A stretch of DNA of 64,000 nt from Thalassomonas sp. M1454 (GTDB lineage: Bacteria; Pseudomonadota; Gammaproteobacteria; Enterobacterales; Alteromonadaceae), in the NCBI RefSeq assembly GCF_007097525.1, contig NZ_VKDD01000003.1, positions 1 through 64,000 of the forward strand, read 5' to 3'. Positions 36,989-47,267 of the stretch are shown here, one piece after another (the first letter of the stretch is position 1; every line of letters starts with the position of its first letter). Under the pieces are notes generated by a model that had not been told where the DNA came from, did not search any database, and saw nothing but the letters and a program-made list of their open reading frames with translations. Position numbers and translations under genes: made by a program.

Positions 36989-37018
36989 GCTTAATAATGT
37001 TTAGTAATAACTAATCGA

Positions 37019-40000
37019 TTAGCTTTTCATCTTCTCTCGCGTTGATTGAATTAACACATAACATACTGGAATAATCAAAGTACCAATAAACAGGGCAACA
37101 AACATCCCACCAAATACAGTGATACCTAGCGATTTTTGGCTAAACATACCTGCACCAGTAGCCATAACTAATGGAATAATACCCGCGATAAACGACACCC
37201 CAGTCATACATACAGCCCTAAAGCGTAAATCAGCAGATATTTGCGCAGCATCAGCAATAGACTTGCCTTCATCTTCACGTAGATTACGCGCAAACTCGAC
37301 GATTAAAATCGCATTTTTAGCTGCCATACCTATGAGTAATATCAAACCTACCTGAGCAAATAAATTTAACGGTAAACCAACCACATTAATTGCTAACAAC
37401 GCGCCCGCAATGGCAACAGGAACAACAAGAATAATAGAAATAGGGACTGACCAACTCTCATATTGACCAACTAAAAACAGGTATATAAATATCAAGGCTA
37501 AGGTATAAGCATAAATTGCCATATTACCCGCTTCTATTTCTTGATAGGTCATGCCTGTCCACTCATACTGAAACCCTGCAGGTAAAACATTAGCAGCAAC
37601 TTCTTCCATTGCTGCAATACCATCACCAGAGCTGTAGCCAGGTGTTGCAGATGCTCGAATACTTACAGAATTAAATAAATTATAGCGTTCACTTATATCA
37701 GGACCATGAATCGGTTTAACTTCGGCTATGGTTGAAAGCGGGATCATATCGCCTTCTTTATTGCGTAAATAAAGCATCTGAATATCTGAGATATTACTAC
37801 GAGAAGATGCTTTTGCCTGCATTATCACTTTGTAAGTTTGACCAAACTTATTGAAATCGTTTATGTACACAGAGCCTAATTGAGCCTGTAAGGTACTAAA
37901 TACACTATCAATATTCATTCCTAATGTTTTGGCTTTTTTACGATCAATATCAATTAAATACTGAGGCACATTAGCACGATAAGTACTATAAACCTTGGTT
38001 AGAGCTGGGTGCTGATTAGCTTCTGTGACAAAATTATTTAGCACTGTAGCAAGCTCAGTTGCCGAACGTCCTAACTTATCTTGCATTATAAATTCTAGTC
38101 CGCCAACAGCTCCCATACCAGGTACCGCAGGTGGTGCAATAGCAAATACTTGTGCCTCAGGTACTTGCATAAAGGCAATGTAATTAACCTTTTGGGTTAT
38201 GGCAAAAACAATATCTTTGCGCTCGACCCGCTCATCCCAATGCTTAAGTACAATAAACATTGAACCAGCATTACTTTGCGCTGCACCACTTAAAATACTA
38301 AATCCAGATACCGAGGTAATACTCTCGATACGAGGGTCTTGCTTTAATGTTGCGGTCATCTTAGTTAAGACATCTTCTGTTCGCCCAAGCGAACTTGCAT
38401 CAGGTAACTGCACACTAACAATAAATATGCCTTTATCTTCAGAAGGTACAAAACCTGTTGGTGTTTTAATAAAGCCGAATATCAGCGCAGCGAATATAAG
38501 CACCATCGCCAAAGCAACAGCTATGGATTTGCGAATAAGAACCGCAACCGCTTTACCATATTTATCCTTAATCATATTAAAGAAGGCATTAAATTTAACA
38601 AACCAAGTCGCTTCTTGAGTATGAGGTTTTAATAACAAGCGACATAATGCAGGGCTTAGCGTTAAAGCATTTAGCGAACTAAATAATACCGCGACACAAA
38701 TAGTCACGGCAAATTGACGATACATTATGCCCGTTAAGCCAGGGAGCATAGCCACCGGAATAAATACCGCGAGTAATACTAATGTAGTTGCAATAATTGG
38801 CCCGGTTACTTCTTCCATGGTGCGAGTAACGGCTACTTCTGCATCAATACTCTTATCCTCAGCCATATGCCGCTCAGTATTTTCCACCACTAATATGGCA
38901 TCATCAACAACGATACCTATAGCTAAAATTAGGCCAAATAACGTAATGGTATTAATCGACATTCCTGATAAATAAAGTACCGCAAATGAGGCTATTAAAG
39001 ACACCGGAATAGCAATTGAAGGCACCATAGCAGCACGCCAGTTACCTAAGAAAATAAACGTTATAATGATAACTAAACCAATGGCTTGTAGTAATGATAT
39101 TACTACTGTGGTTATAGATGTACTTACATAGCGAGTCGTATCGTAACCAATTGAATAATTTATACCTTGTGGAAACTCTTTCGCCATTTCAGCGACAAGC
39201 TCTTTGACCTTAGTCCCTGTTTCTAATGCGTTAGCTCCTGGTAATAAATACAAAGCAACGGTACTGGCATCTTTACCATCAACTTGGCTGCTAATTGCGT
39301 AATCAGCTTGGCCGAGCTCTATCTCTGCGACATCTTTAAGGTAAATAAGTGAACCATTAGATTTTGCTCGCAATACTACTTCTTCAAATTCATCGACTTC
39401 AGACAACTTACCTTGCGCTTGTAAGGTATATTGGGTTTGGATATTACGATCAAATGGAGGCGCACCTACTTTACCCGCCGCAACCTGTATGTTTTGTTCT
39501 TGCAATGCTGCTTTAACGTCAGATGGTGTAACTTTTAAGCCAGCCATTTTTTGAGGATCGAGCCAGATCCGCATTGAATACGCTGCCTCCCCCATTATGG
39601 TTGCTTCAGAGATACCATCGACGCGTTTAAGCGCATTAAGTAAGTTTATTTTTACGTAATTCGAAATAAATACACGATCGAATTCACCATTTTCAGCAAA
39701 TAAATTCACTAAAAACAGCATATCTGGAGATTGTTTTTTTATCATTAAACCCGCAACACGAATATCTTGCGGTAGTTTAGGCTCGGCCATAGCAACTAAG
39801 TTTTGCACTCGTACCAAAGCTAAATCTGGATCGGTTCCTACCGCAAAAGTGACGGTCAGTTTATAACTACCATCATTGGCACTTTTAGATGACATATAAA
39901 TCATGCCTTCTACACCATTAACTACTTCTTCAATCGGCTGGGCAACACTTTGTTTTACTACATCGGCTGACGCGCCTGAGTAATTTGCTGAAACAACTAC

Positions 40001-40129
40001 TTGCGGTGGCGCAACTGAAGGATACTCAGCAACAGGTAAGTTTATACCTGAAATGATCCCAGCAAGCGTTAAGACAATAGCTATAACTAATGCAAGCTTA
40101 GGTCTGGTTATAAAGGTTTTACTAATCAT
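37019..40129 (-). CDS. RND multidrug efflux permease (HAE-1 family, AcrB/MexF-like)
   Basis: 1036-aa inner-membrane pump. The 12-TM/two-porter-loop layout matches AcrB. The proton relay is intact: Asp-Asp in [13 protein letters not shown] and Lys in [16 protein letters not shown]-terminal [19 protein letters not shown] and [15 protein letters not shown] are typical of the HAE-1 family. The upstream gene (9 bp) is its membrane-fusion partner. No outer-membrane factor is adjacent, so it probably uses a TolC encoded elsewhere. Substrates unknown. Confidence 0.92.
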   Translation of the reverse strand: MISKTFITRPKLALVIAIVLTLAGIISGINLPVAEYPSVAPPQVVVSANYSGASADVVKQSVAQPIEEVVNGVEGMIYMSSKSANDGSYKLTVTFAVGTDPDLALVRVQNLVAMAEPKLPQDIRVAGLMIKKQSPDMLFLVNLFAENGEFDRVFISNYVKINLLNALKRVDGISEATIMGEAAYSMRIWLDPQKMAGLKVTPSDVKAALQEQNIQVAAGKVGAPPFDRNIQTQYTLQAQGKLSEVDEFEEVVLRAKSNGSLIYLKDVAEIELGQADYAISSQVDGKDASTVALYLLPGANALETGTKVKELVAEMAKEFPQGINYSIGYDTTRYVSTSITTVVISLLQAIGLVIIITFIFLGNWRAAMVPSIAIPVSLIASFAVLYLSGMSINTITLFGLILAIGIVVDDAILVVENTERHMAEDKSIDAEVAVTRTMEEVTGPIIATTLVLLAVFIPVAMLPGLTGIMYRQFAVTICVAVLFSSLNALTLSPALCRLLLKPHTQEATWFVKFNAFFNMIKDKYGKAVAVLIRKSIAVALAMVLIFAALIFGFIKTPTGFVPSEDKGIFIVSVQLPDASSLGRTEDVLTKMTATLKQDPRIESITSVSGFSILSGAAQSNAGSMFIVLKHWDERVERKDIVFAITQKVNYIAFMQVPEAQVFAIAPPAVPGMGAVGGLEFIMQDKLGRSATELATVLNNFVTEANQHPALTKVYSTYRANVPQYLIDIDRKKAKTLGMNIDSVFSTLQAQLGSVYINDFNKFGQTYKVIMQAKASSRSNISDIQMLYLRNKEGDMIPLSTIAEVKPIHGPDISERYNLFNSVSIRASATPGYSSGDGIAAMEEVAANVLPAGFQYEWTGMTYQEIEAGNMAIYAYTLALIFIYLFLVGQYESWSVPISIILVVPVAIAGALLAINVVGLPLNLFAQVGLILLIGMAAKNAILIVEFARNLREDEGKSIADAAQISADLRFRAVCMTGVSFIAGIIPLVMATGAGMFSQKSLGITVFGGMFVALFIGTLIIPVCYVLIQSTREKMKS

Positions 40130-40138
40130 AATAATCCC

Positions 40139-41278
40139 TTATTGTTGCGCATCAGCAGTAGGCATAGCTTTAGTTTTTACTGTTTGTCCAGGTCGTATTC
40201 TTTGCACCCCTTGTACAACTAAGGTTTCACCACCTTTTAAGCCTTTATCGACAATCACTAAAGTGCCAACTCTTTTTCCTAAGGTGACATTTTGACGGTT
40301 AACTGTATTATCTGCAGAAACTAACATAACAAAGTCGCCTTGTTGATCCGACTGCACAGCCCCCTGCTCAATCATTAAGATTTGATTTTCAATAGGAGAC
40401 TCTAGAATAACTTTTACATACTGACCCGGGCGCAGTGAGCTGTCTGGATTAGGGATAGTCGCTCTGATCTCCATGCTACCAGTTTCAGCATCGACTCTAT
40501 TTGAGACAAAGGTAATAACCCCTTCGTATGGATAAACTTCTTCATTATTCAAAGAAATCTTTACGATAGGTTTCATATTTTTTAATTTTTCAGCATCTGT
40601 TTCATTTTGCGCGCGGCGTACAATTTTCCAATAAGTGTTTTCACTTATCTGAAAAGGCACTTCCATAACATCAACAGCAACAATAGTCGTTAAGGCTCCT
40701 GATTCAGGGCTAACTAAATCACCAACACTAAAGTTACTACGATCAATTTTACCGGATAACGGCGCTGTAATGTGGGTATAAGCTAAGTTAACTTCAGCTG
40801 TTTCAAGTTTTGCTTGAGCTGATTCATAACTCGATTTAGCCTCATCAAATTTTGCTTCTAAATTATCAATTTCAGAACTTGAAATATAACCATCAGGCTC
40901 TAGTTCTTTACCTCGTTGATAGTTTTTTCGAGCTGCTTTTAAAGCTGAATTGGCACGTGACACCTCAGCCTTAGCTTGTTTGAGCTGTGCTTGTAGTTCA
41001 CTGTCATTTAACTTAAATAAGATGTCACCCTCTTCGACATCAGTACCATCAGAAAAATTAATTTCAGTTATCTTGGCTTTAACTCTAGCCTGTATTTTTA
41101 CATCGCTTGCTGCATTCAAACGGCCAACATAATTAGAATTAGATTTGTATGGATAAGCTTTTACTTGATTCACCAAGACTTCAATATCAGGCTTTACTTG
41201 TTGTGGCTTTTCACAAGCCAACAATAAAAAGGAAGTAAAAAATAAAAACACCAACTTATAATCTTTCATAAAATTCAT
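40139..41278 (-). CDS. RND periplasmic adaptor (membrane-fusion) lipoprotein
   Basis: 379 aa. The signal ends in FLLLACEKP, a lipobox, so it is lipid-anchored like AcrA. The lipoyl/barrel-sandwich half-motifs (GRLNAASDVKIQARVKAKI, LSGKIDRSNFSVGDLVS) flank a coiled-coil hairpin (about 95-165). It links the downstream RND permease to an outer-membrane channel. First gene of the minus-strand operon, divergent from a second RND system. Confidence 0.9.
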   Translation of the reverse strand: MNFMKDYKLVFLFFTSFLLLACEKPQQVKPDIEVLVNQVKAYPYKSNSNYVGRLNAASDVKIQARVKAKITEINFSDGTDVEEGDILFKLNDSELQAQLKQAKAEVSRANSALKAARKNYQRGKELEPDGYISSSEIDNLEAKFDEAKSSYESAQAKLETAEVNLAYTHITAPLSGKIDRSNFSVGDLVSPESGALTTIVAVDVMEVPFQISENTYWKIVRRAQNETDAEKLKNMKPIVKISLNNEEVYPYEGVITFVSNRVDAETGSMEIRATIPNPDSSLRPGQYVKVILESPIENQILMIEQGAVQSDQQGDFVMLVSADNTVNRQNVTLGKRVGTLVIVDKGLKGGETLVVQGVQRIRPGQTVKTKAMPTADAQQ

Positions 41279-41590
41279 AATATTCTCAGGGGGTTAAAGG
41301 TAAAACAAACAATATTTTTAAGTATAGATTACAAATATAGAAAACAAAGTTTTAAATAATTAAATCAATATTTAACAACACTACCTACTTAATTAAAGGT
41401 TTGGTAACATTTTGGCGCACAATTTAACATCCATTGAGCTCGCAACTTGTAACAAATAGTTACTAAGCTGTACTTTATCGTAAATAAACTTCACTCTAGC
41501 TTAATTGTTTTGTCCCATGGCCTATTTCAAGCGATGATAAAACATCTGTTAATATAAAAATTAATGAACTAATTTAAGCTGGACCCATCA
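41279..41590. other. 312-bp divergent promoter region of the two RND systems
   Basis: No ORF. A small dyad, GTAAC-AAATA-GTTAC (41449-41463), could be a repressor half-site pair but is short enough to be chance. No regulator gene is adjacent. AT-rich, with no confident promoter pair. Confidence 0.35.
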
Positions 41591-44500
41591 ATGAATATAA
41601 CTCGTAGTTCAATAAAGAATCCTGCCGCCATACTCGTTATCGTTGCCCTTTTCTTTGTCTTTGGTTTTATTTCAATAATGAAGTTACCAATTCAATTAGT
41701 TCCAGATATTGAACAACCTCAAATATCCATATCTACAGGTTGGAGAAGTGCTGCTCCTGAAGAGCTAGAGTCGGTAATTATTGAGCCGCAAGAAAACGTG
41801 GTTAAAAATACTCGTGGCGTTACCGATGTTACAACAAATATAAACAGTGGCTTTGGCAATATCACTTTAACCTTCGATGTTGGCACCAATATGCAGCAAG
41901 CTTTGTTGGATGTTATCAATAACCTCAACCAAGCCCCGCCATTACCTTTAGATGCATTTGAACCTGTCGTAGCTATTGGCGGTGGACGAGGCGGACCAAA
42001 TGCAGCATCTTTACTAGTTAAGATTTTAACTGACACTCCTAATCAAGACATATCTAGTTATCAAAAAGTTATTGAAGACTATATAGAGCCTAGATTAACT
42101 AGGATTTCTGGAATTTCACAAGTAAACCTAAATTCACAACGCCCGAAAGAATTAAGAATAAGTTTCGACCCATACAAAGCCGCGTCTATGGGAATAGAGA
42201 TAGGTAAAATAAGTTCAACAATCGCTCGTTCAAATGATATTTCGGGTGGCTTTACCGATGTTGGTAGGCGCCAATATACGGTGCGTTTTATTGGTCAATA
42301 TGACGTTACCGACATCACAGAGATGGTTATTGGCTATCAAGACCAACGCCCTATTTATTTAGGCGACATAGCCAGTGTTGAAGAAACTTTAGTGGACCGA
42401 TTTGGTTTAACATTGCGTAATGGCGCTCCTGCTTACTACATAACAGTACAACGTAATAATGATGCAAACACAGTAGAACTATTAGATGAAATCAATGCTG
42501 CCATAGTTGAATTAAACCAAGGGGTTTTATTAGAAAATGGTTTAAAAATTGACTTAAGTTTTGACTCCTCGGTGCATATTCGCAACGCGCTAACCTTGGT
42601 AAAAAGTAACTTAGGCTTAGGTGTATTTTTAGCATTAACAATTTTGTGGTTATTTTTAAGAGGGTTAAAACCTACATTAATTATTGCAACCACAATCCCT
42701 ATTTCTTTAATGGTCTCGTTTTTAGGTTTAAGTATTTTTGACCGCAGTTTGAACGTTATATCTCTTGCGGGTTTAGCTTTCGCTGTAGGTTTAGTTTTAG
42801 ATGCCGCGATCATAGTGCAAGAAAATATCGTACGCCTCAAAAGTGAAGGTACAGATAATGCTAAAGCAGTTTTAAAAGGGGCAATGCAAGTAACTGGCGC
42901 CCTGTTTGCTTCAACAGCAACAAGTGTAGCTATTTTCCTACCGATTTTATTTATGCAAGGTATTGAGGGGCAGTTATTTTCTGATTTAGCCTTAACGCTA
43001 TCAATTGCAGTTATAGCTTCTTTTATATCAGCCATTGTAGTCATACCAATTGCCAGTAAATATTGGCTTTCAGCCTTGCCTAAAAAAGATCCATACGAAA
43101 AGTATTGGCACAAATTAACATCCTTGGTAATGAAGGCTACTAACTCCGTTTTTAAACGTTTGGTTTGGATAGCTTTATTATTAGGTGGCTCTTTAGCATT
43201 ATCTGTGATGTTGATGCCTAAAACTGACTTTATGCCAAGAGCACCTATCGATGGCTTCTTTTTTAATATTAGCTTACCACCAGGCGGCACATTCTCCTTT
43301 GTCGAAGATGAAATGGCTGTATTAGTAAAAGCTCGTTTACAACCTCACCTAGATGGCTCAAAACTACCACGTATTAAAAGTTATAATTTCTATTCATTTG
43401 GCGCATCAAACAGTGGTGGTTTTATTTATGCTCACGATCCAAGCAAGGTAGAAGAGCTAATGATGTTAGTACAAAATGAGATATTAGCAGGCTTACCCGA
43501 CACGCAAGTATATTTGTTTAGGGGCTCGATGATTAATGTAAGTGGCGGTGGTGGTGGTCGCTCAATTAGTGTTGATATCCAAGGACCTAATTTAGATGAT
43601 CTTATGCTGACAGCAAAGCAAGGTTTAGACTCTATTAGCCAACATATGCCAGGTATTGCGGCTCAGCCCACACCAGGTCTAAGTATGGCAGAGCCTGAGT
43701 TGCAATTAATTCCAGATGATATTCGCATAGCCCAAGCGGGATTAAATAGAAATGATATAGCTAATGCAGTGAGAGCTTTTACTGATGGCCTATTTGTTAG
43801 TGAATATTTTGATGGTAATGAACGCATGAACATCATATTAAGAGGAAGTGAATGGACTAACCCTGATGAACTTGCTGCATTACCTATATACACGCCTTTA
43901 GCGGGGATTCAAAACCTAGGAGAACTTACCCAAATAGTTCGAACCGTAGGCCCTACTCAACTGCGTCGAGTTGATGGTAAAAGGACTGTGAGCCTTACCT
44001 TATATCCACCAGAAGACATGTCGATGGAAGAAGCCATTACTATTTTAAATGACAAAATAATAACCGATATGAAAAAAACATTACCCGTGAATGCAAGTAT
44101 AAAGCTTAACGGTAATGCTAATAAAATGAAGAACGCGATCAGTGATATGATCAACAACTTCATTTTAGCCCTTATCATTTTATTTCTCTTAATGACGGCA
44201 TTGTTTAAATCAGCAAAGGATAGCTTTTTAGTTTTATTAGTTATGCCGATGGCTGTTGCTGGTGGTGTTTTAGCTCTTACTATATTAAATATATTTAGCT
44301 TTCAATCATTAGATCTATTAACCATGATTGGCTTTATTATTTTATTAGGTTTAGTGGTTAATAATGCCATTTTATTAGTTGACCAAACCCGCGTTGGCGA
44401 ACTTGCAGGCTTAACTAGAGACGAAGCTGTCGCGCAAGCAATTAGAATAAGGGCAAGACCGGTTTATATGAGCACTCTAACGAGCATATTCGGCATGCTA

Positions 44501-44707
44501 CCGTTAATTTTAGTACCTGGAGTCGGGGCTGAGATTTACCGAGGTTTAGCAACAGTTATTGTTGGCGGTATGGTCGTGAGTGCATTATTTACCTTAGTAT
44601 TATTTCCAAGTTTACTTAGAATGAAGCTAAAAGCTCCTTTATTTAAACAAAAGACACAAAACAGTTTAACCATAGAAACGGTAAACGTTTCAGCAAGTGA
44701 GAAGTAA
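41591..44707 (+). CDS. RND efflux permease with atypical proton-relay residues
   Basis: 1038-aa RND permease with two porter loops and 12 TM segments. It is distinct from its divergent neighbour. In TM4 the AcrB Asp-Asp pair reads Asp404-Ala405 (VGLVLDAAIIVQEN), and in TM10 the AcrB Lys position is Asn924 (GLVVNNAILLVDQ). Such residues occur in RND subfamilies other than HAE-1 multidrug pumps, so substrate and coupling may differ. A glycine-rich stretch SGGGGGRSI lies near 654. The permease precedes its adaptor (4-nt gap), the reverse of the usual order. Confidence 0.87.
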   Translation: MNITRSSIKNPAAILVIVALFFVFGFISIMKLPIQLVPDIEQPQISISTGWRSAAPEELESVIIEPQENVVKNTRGVTDVTTNINSGFGNITLTFDVGTNMQQALLDVINNLNQAPPLPLDAFEPVVAIGGGRGGPNAASLLVKILTDTPNQDISSYQKVIEDYIEPRLTRISGISQVNLNSQRPKELRISFDPYKAASMGIEIGKISSTIARSNDISGGFTDVGRRQYTVRFIGQYDVTDITEMVIGYQDQRPIYLGDIASVEETLVDRFGLTLRNGAPAYYITVQRNNDANTVELLDEINAAIVELNQGVLLENGLKIDLSFDSSVHIRNALTLVKSNLGLGVFLALTILWLFLRGLKPTLIIATTIPISLMVSFLGLSIFDRSLNVISLAGLAFAVGLVLDAAIIVQENIVRLKSEGTDNAKAVLKGAMQVTGALFASTATSVAIFLPILFMQGIEGQLFSDLALTLSIAVIASFISAIVVIPIASKYWLSALPKKDPYEKYWHKLTSLVMKATNSVFKRLVWIALLLGGSLALSVMLMPKTDFMPRAPIDGFFFNISLPPGGTFSFVEDEMAVLVKARLQPHLDGSKLPRIKSYNFYSFGASNSGGFIYAHDPSKVEELMMLVQNEILAGLPDTQVYLFRGSMINVSGGGGGRSISVDIQGPNLDDLMLTAKQGLDSISQHMPGIAAQPTPGLSMAEPELQLIPDDIRIAQAGLNRNDIANAVRAFTDGLFVSEYFDGNERMNIILRGSEWTNPDELAALPIYTPLAGIQNLGELTQIVRTVGPTQLRRVDGKRTVSLTLYPPEDMSMEEAITILNDKIITDMKKTLPVNASIKLNGNANKMKNAISDMINNFILALIILFLLMTALFKSAKDSFLVLLVMPMAVAGGVLALTILNIFSFQSLDLLTMIGFIILLGLVVNNAILLVDQTRVGELAGLTRDEAVAQAIRIRARPVYMSTLTSIFGMLPLILVPGVGAEIYRGLATVIVGGMVVSALFTLVLFPSLLRMKLKAPLFKQKTQNSLTIETVNVSASEK

Positions 44708-44711
44708 CATT

Positions 44712-45767
44712 ATGAATCAGTATAAAATTTTATTAAGCGCTTTTATCGCATCTACTTTTATGTTTAATTTCGCTAATGCTGAACAACAAGCAAGCCCAGT
44801 TGAAGTGTTAACGGTTCAACATAAAACATTGTCACCAAAAGCTAAATTGCTAGGCACTGTTAACAGTCGTAGTAATATTGCAATTACAGCCGGAGTCAGC
44901 GGACAATTACAATGGTTGATTGAGCCAGGAAGTCACGTAAATAAAGGTGATGTTATCGTTAAAATGGACACCCTACCTTTACAACTTATGCAGCTTGAAA
45001 AACAAGCTCAAATAAAACGAGAACAAATCAACATCAATTATTTAAAACGTGAATGGGAGCGTTTAACTAAGCTAAAAGCGCAAAACAACACAGCAGAATT
45101 TCAACTTGACCAAACCCAGTCAAAATATGAATTGGCCTTGGCTGATTTAGAAATCGCAAAATTAAAGTTAAAACAAATTAACGACCAATTAAACCGTGCT
45201 GAGATAACGGCGCCATTTTCAGGAGTTATTACCGAACGTTTAGAGCGAGAAGGAACTGATGTTAACCGTGCACAAGTACTTTTAAGAATGCTAGATACTG
45301 AAAACTTAGAAGTACATTTATATGTGCCAATTAAATATTTAGCTTATATTTCAAAGGGTTCAGAGTTAAACGTGACTACCGATAAATTTAATAGTAAAGC
45401 AAAGATTAAAGCCTTAATCCCTGCAGCAGATCCACGTTCACAAACTTTTGAATTAAGGCTTACGCTAAATAATGACTCAGTAAATGCCTGGTCGGCAGGT
45501 CAACAAGTTAAAGTAGAAGTACCTATTAGCGGAGACAAACAAGCTTTAACTGTACATAGAGATGCCTTAATTCTTCGTAAACAAGGCCCTTATGTTATGC
45601 AAATAGACACTGACAATATTGCCCATAAAAAAATGGTTACCGTTGGTACAGGTCAAGGCAATTGGGTTGCTATTGAGGGTGACCTTAAAGATGGTGATAT
45701 CGTAGCTATCAGAGGTGCAGAAAGATTAGCCGAAGGACAGAAAGTTAAAATTAGAACTAAATCTTAA
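44712..45767 (+). CDS. RND periplasmic adaptor subunit
   Basis: 351 aa from ATG 44712; a GTG five codons earlier is possible. Signal peptide about 1-24 (ending FANA), without a lipobox. Barrel-sandwich motifs NIAITAGVSGQLQWLIEPG and ITAPFSGVITERLEREGT flank a helical hairpin (about 90-145). It pairs with the permease immediately upstream and is followed after 14 bp by a GNAT gene, suggesting a three-gene unit. No outer-membrane factor. Confidence 0.88.
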   Translation: MNQYKILLSAFIASTFMFNFANAEQQASPVEVLTVQHKTLSPKAKLLGTVNSRSNIAITAGVSGQLQWLIEPGSHVNKGDVIVKMDTLPLQLMQLEKQAQIKREQININYLKREWERLTKLKAQNNTAEFQLDQTQSKYELALADLEIAKLKLKQINDQLNRAEITAPFSGVITERLEREGTDVNRAQVLLRMLDTENLEVHLYVPIKYLAYISKGSELNVTTDKFNSKAKIKALIPAADPRSQTFELRLTLNNDSVNAWSAGQQVKVEVPISGDKQALTVHRDALILRKQGPYVMQIDTDNIAHKKMVTVGTGQGNWVAIEGDLKDGDIVAIRGAERLAEGQKVKIRTKS

Positions 45768-45781
45768 ATACAAGGAATACT

Positions 45782-46327
45782 ATGGTTAATATCAATAATT
45801 CTGAGCGCCTTAGTTATCAGTTAGCTACTCGTAAAGATATTCAGTGTTTGTTTGAGCTAGACCAAGACCCTTTAGTGATGAAATACATCAATGGGGGAAT
45901 TTGTACTTCTATGGATACTATTAAAAATGTATTTATGCCAAGAGTTGAAAGTTATACCAACCAAGAAAAAGGCTGGGGACTATGGAAGATAAGCATAGAA
46001 TCAACAAATACATTTATTGGTTTCGTACTCGTTCGACCTATGGACTTCTTTACTAATAATCCGCAATTTAATGATTTAGAAATTGGCTGGCGTTTTATGC
46101 AAAAATATTGGGGCAAAGGCTTTGCCTCTGAAGCAGCAAAGCACATTATGCATAGCATAGCTAAGCAAAGCCAAGTTAATCAATTTTCGGCTATAGCCCT
46201 TAAAGACAATATAGGTTCAATTAATATTATGAAAAAACTTGGCATGAAGCATATCAAGGACTACCTTGATGATTGCCAAGGAACAACGCGCAAAGCAGTT
46301 CACTATCAAGTTAACCTAACAAACTAA
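45782..46327 (+). CDS. GNAT-family N-acetyltransferase (RimJ/RimL-like)
   Basis: 181-aa acetyltransferase. It starts with a RimL-type block (LATRKDIQCLFELDQDPLVMKYINGG), then the acetyl-CoA region EIGWRFMQKYWGKGFASEAAKHIM (about 100-123) and ALKDNIGSINIMKKLGMKHI near the end. A substrate amine cannot be named. AAGGA precedes the ATG by 5 nt, and it lies 14 bp after the adaptor gene, so it may be co-transcribed with the pump; whether the two are linked in function is open. Confidence 0.82.
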   Translation: MVNINNSERLSYQLATRKDIQCLFELDQDPLVMKYINGGICTSMDTIKNVFMPRVESYTNQEKGWGLWKISIESTNTFIGFVLVRPMDFFTNNPQFNDLEIGWRFMQKYWGKGFASEAAKHIMHSIAKQSQVNQFSAIALKDNIGSINIMKKLGMKHIKDYLDDCQGTTRKAVHYQVNLTN

Positions 46328-46408
46328 CGCAAGACTTTTCATAAATATAATGTAAAGCAATTAGTAGTCTATAATTTTGAATAAATGGACGATTAAAGGC
46401 ATACAGAT

Positions 46409-46930
46409 ATGAAGCTTAAACTTGCACACAATAAAAAAATCAGCACATCATTACTATTTGGCACAGCGGTTTTACTTCTGAGTTCTTGTGCTTCAGAGCC
46501 CGAAGTAACACCACTTCCCTATTGCAGTTACGCTAGTCATATGAGCGTTAATGAGCAAACTCGAGAGTTTATTTGGCGTGATAAGAACCATGCAACGTTT
46601 AATGTAGATTGGCGTGAGAGCTCATTAATTGAAGTTGCTAATCGCTATACCTACCTTGAACGTAAAGACTTACCAGATGCTGTTAAAGCACAAAACGATG
46701 TGAAATGGCTAAAGGCTAAGTTGAATGACCTATTAACGATTAACAATAACTTGCTAAATGAAATAGAAGTTAATAGCTGTGACAATAAACAAGCCCCTGA
46801 AACTCCTGATGGATTAAAAAGACAAAATGAAGGCATTAACTATATCATTAGCGGGCTAGCTAAAATATCAGATGATATAGCAACTAAAAAAGCTAAAATC
46901 GTTGAGAAGATAGAAGGTCAAAAGAGTTAA
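46409..46930 (+). CDS. Lipoprotein with helical C-terminus, unknown
   Basis: 173 aa. The signal peptide ends LLLSSC (Cys27). The mature protein is largely helical from about residue 85 (DAVKAQNDVKWLKAKLNDLL, and the Lys-rich tail), possibly a coiled coil. No family recognised. AAGG lies 10 nt before the ATG. A repeat region follows. Confidence 0.55.
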   Translation: MKLKLAHNKKISTSLLFGTAVLLLSSCASEPEVTPLPYCSYASHMSVNEQTREFIWRDKNHATFNVDWRESSLIEVANRYTYLERKDLPDAVKAQNDVKWLKAKLNDLLTINNNLLNEIEVNSCDNKQAPETPDGLKRQNEGINYIISGLAKISDDIATKKAKIVEKIEGQKS

Positions 46931-47004
46931 TTACTTATTACTTAAAGCAATTTGCACGCTAAGACGATGTACTAATACCATGTTCGCAGGGATGCGAAGG
47001 AATG

Positions 47005-47171
47005 GTCCATGGCGTTTCGGCATACCCCATGTCCTTTACTACAAATCTAAAACCATCCATGGTGATTTGCATACCTACATACATACTACCGAAACTACAC
47101 CATCCATGGTGTTTCGGCATACCCCACGTCCTGTACTACAAATCTAAAACCATCCATGGTGATTTGCATAC
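47005..47171 (+). repeat. Tandem direct repeat, two 97-bp units
   Basis: Segments 47005-47074 and 47102-47171 are direct repeats at a period of 97 bp, with only three differences over about 70 bp. Each unit has two related sub-motifs beginning TCCATGG (one continuing GTTTCGGCATAC, the other GATTTGCATAC), so CCATGG palindromes recur four times. Non-coding and untranslated as far as can be seen. The 5' flank (46978-47004) contains a related TTCGCAGGGATGCGAA palindrome. Confidence 0.75.
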
Positions 47172-47187
47172 TTTCATCCATGAAAGC

Positions 47188-47213
47188 AAAAAAAAGCCCC
47201 GCAATGCGGGGCT
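47188..47213 (-). terminator. Terminator of the nag operon
   Basis: AGCCCCGC (47195-47202) pairs with GCGGGGCT (47206-47213). On the minus strand it is followed by eight T, 54 bp after the nagP stop. It is the strongest GC stem in the window. Confidence 0.9.
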
Positions 47214-47267
47214 AAAAATGTTAGTCACAGGGGTGAACTAACCTACACTATTAAACTGTGCGTTAAG

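Noticed and set aside
41449-41463. GTAAC-N5-GTTAC dyad as a defined operator for the RND genes
   Set aside because: Five-base arms occur by chance in AT-rich intergenic DNA, there is only one copy, and no regulator gene is adjacent.
42436-43290. 284-codon antisense frame within the second RND permease
   Set aside because: It lies wholly opposite a strongly conserved RND gene; its composition is that of a shadow frame.
47005-47171. Possible mini CRISPR array
   Set aside because: Only two units, each 70 bp of repeat, with a 27-bp spacing and no cas genes; the structure is a tandem duplication.
47002-47241. 79-codon open frame on the plus strand across the repeat
   Set aside because: It consists of the two tandem repeat units and ends through the terminator; the amino acid sequence simply repeats itself and there is no ribosome site.
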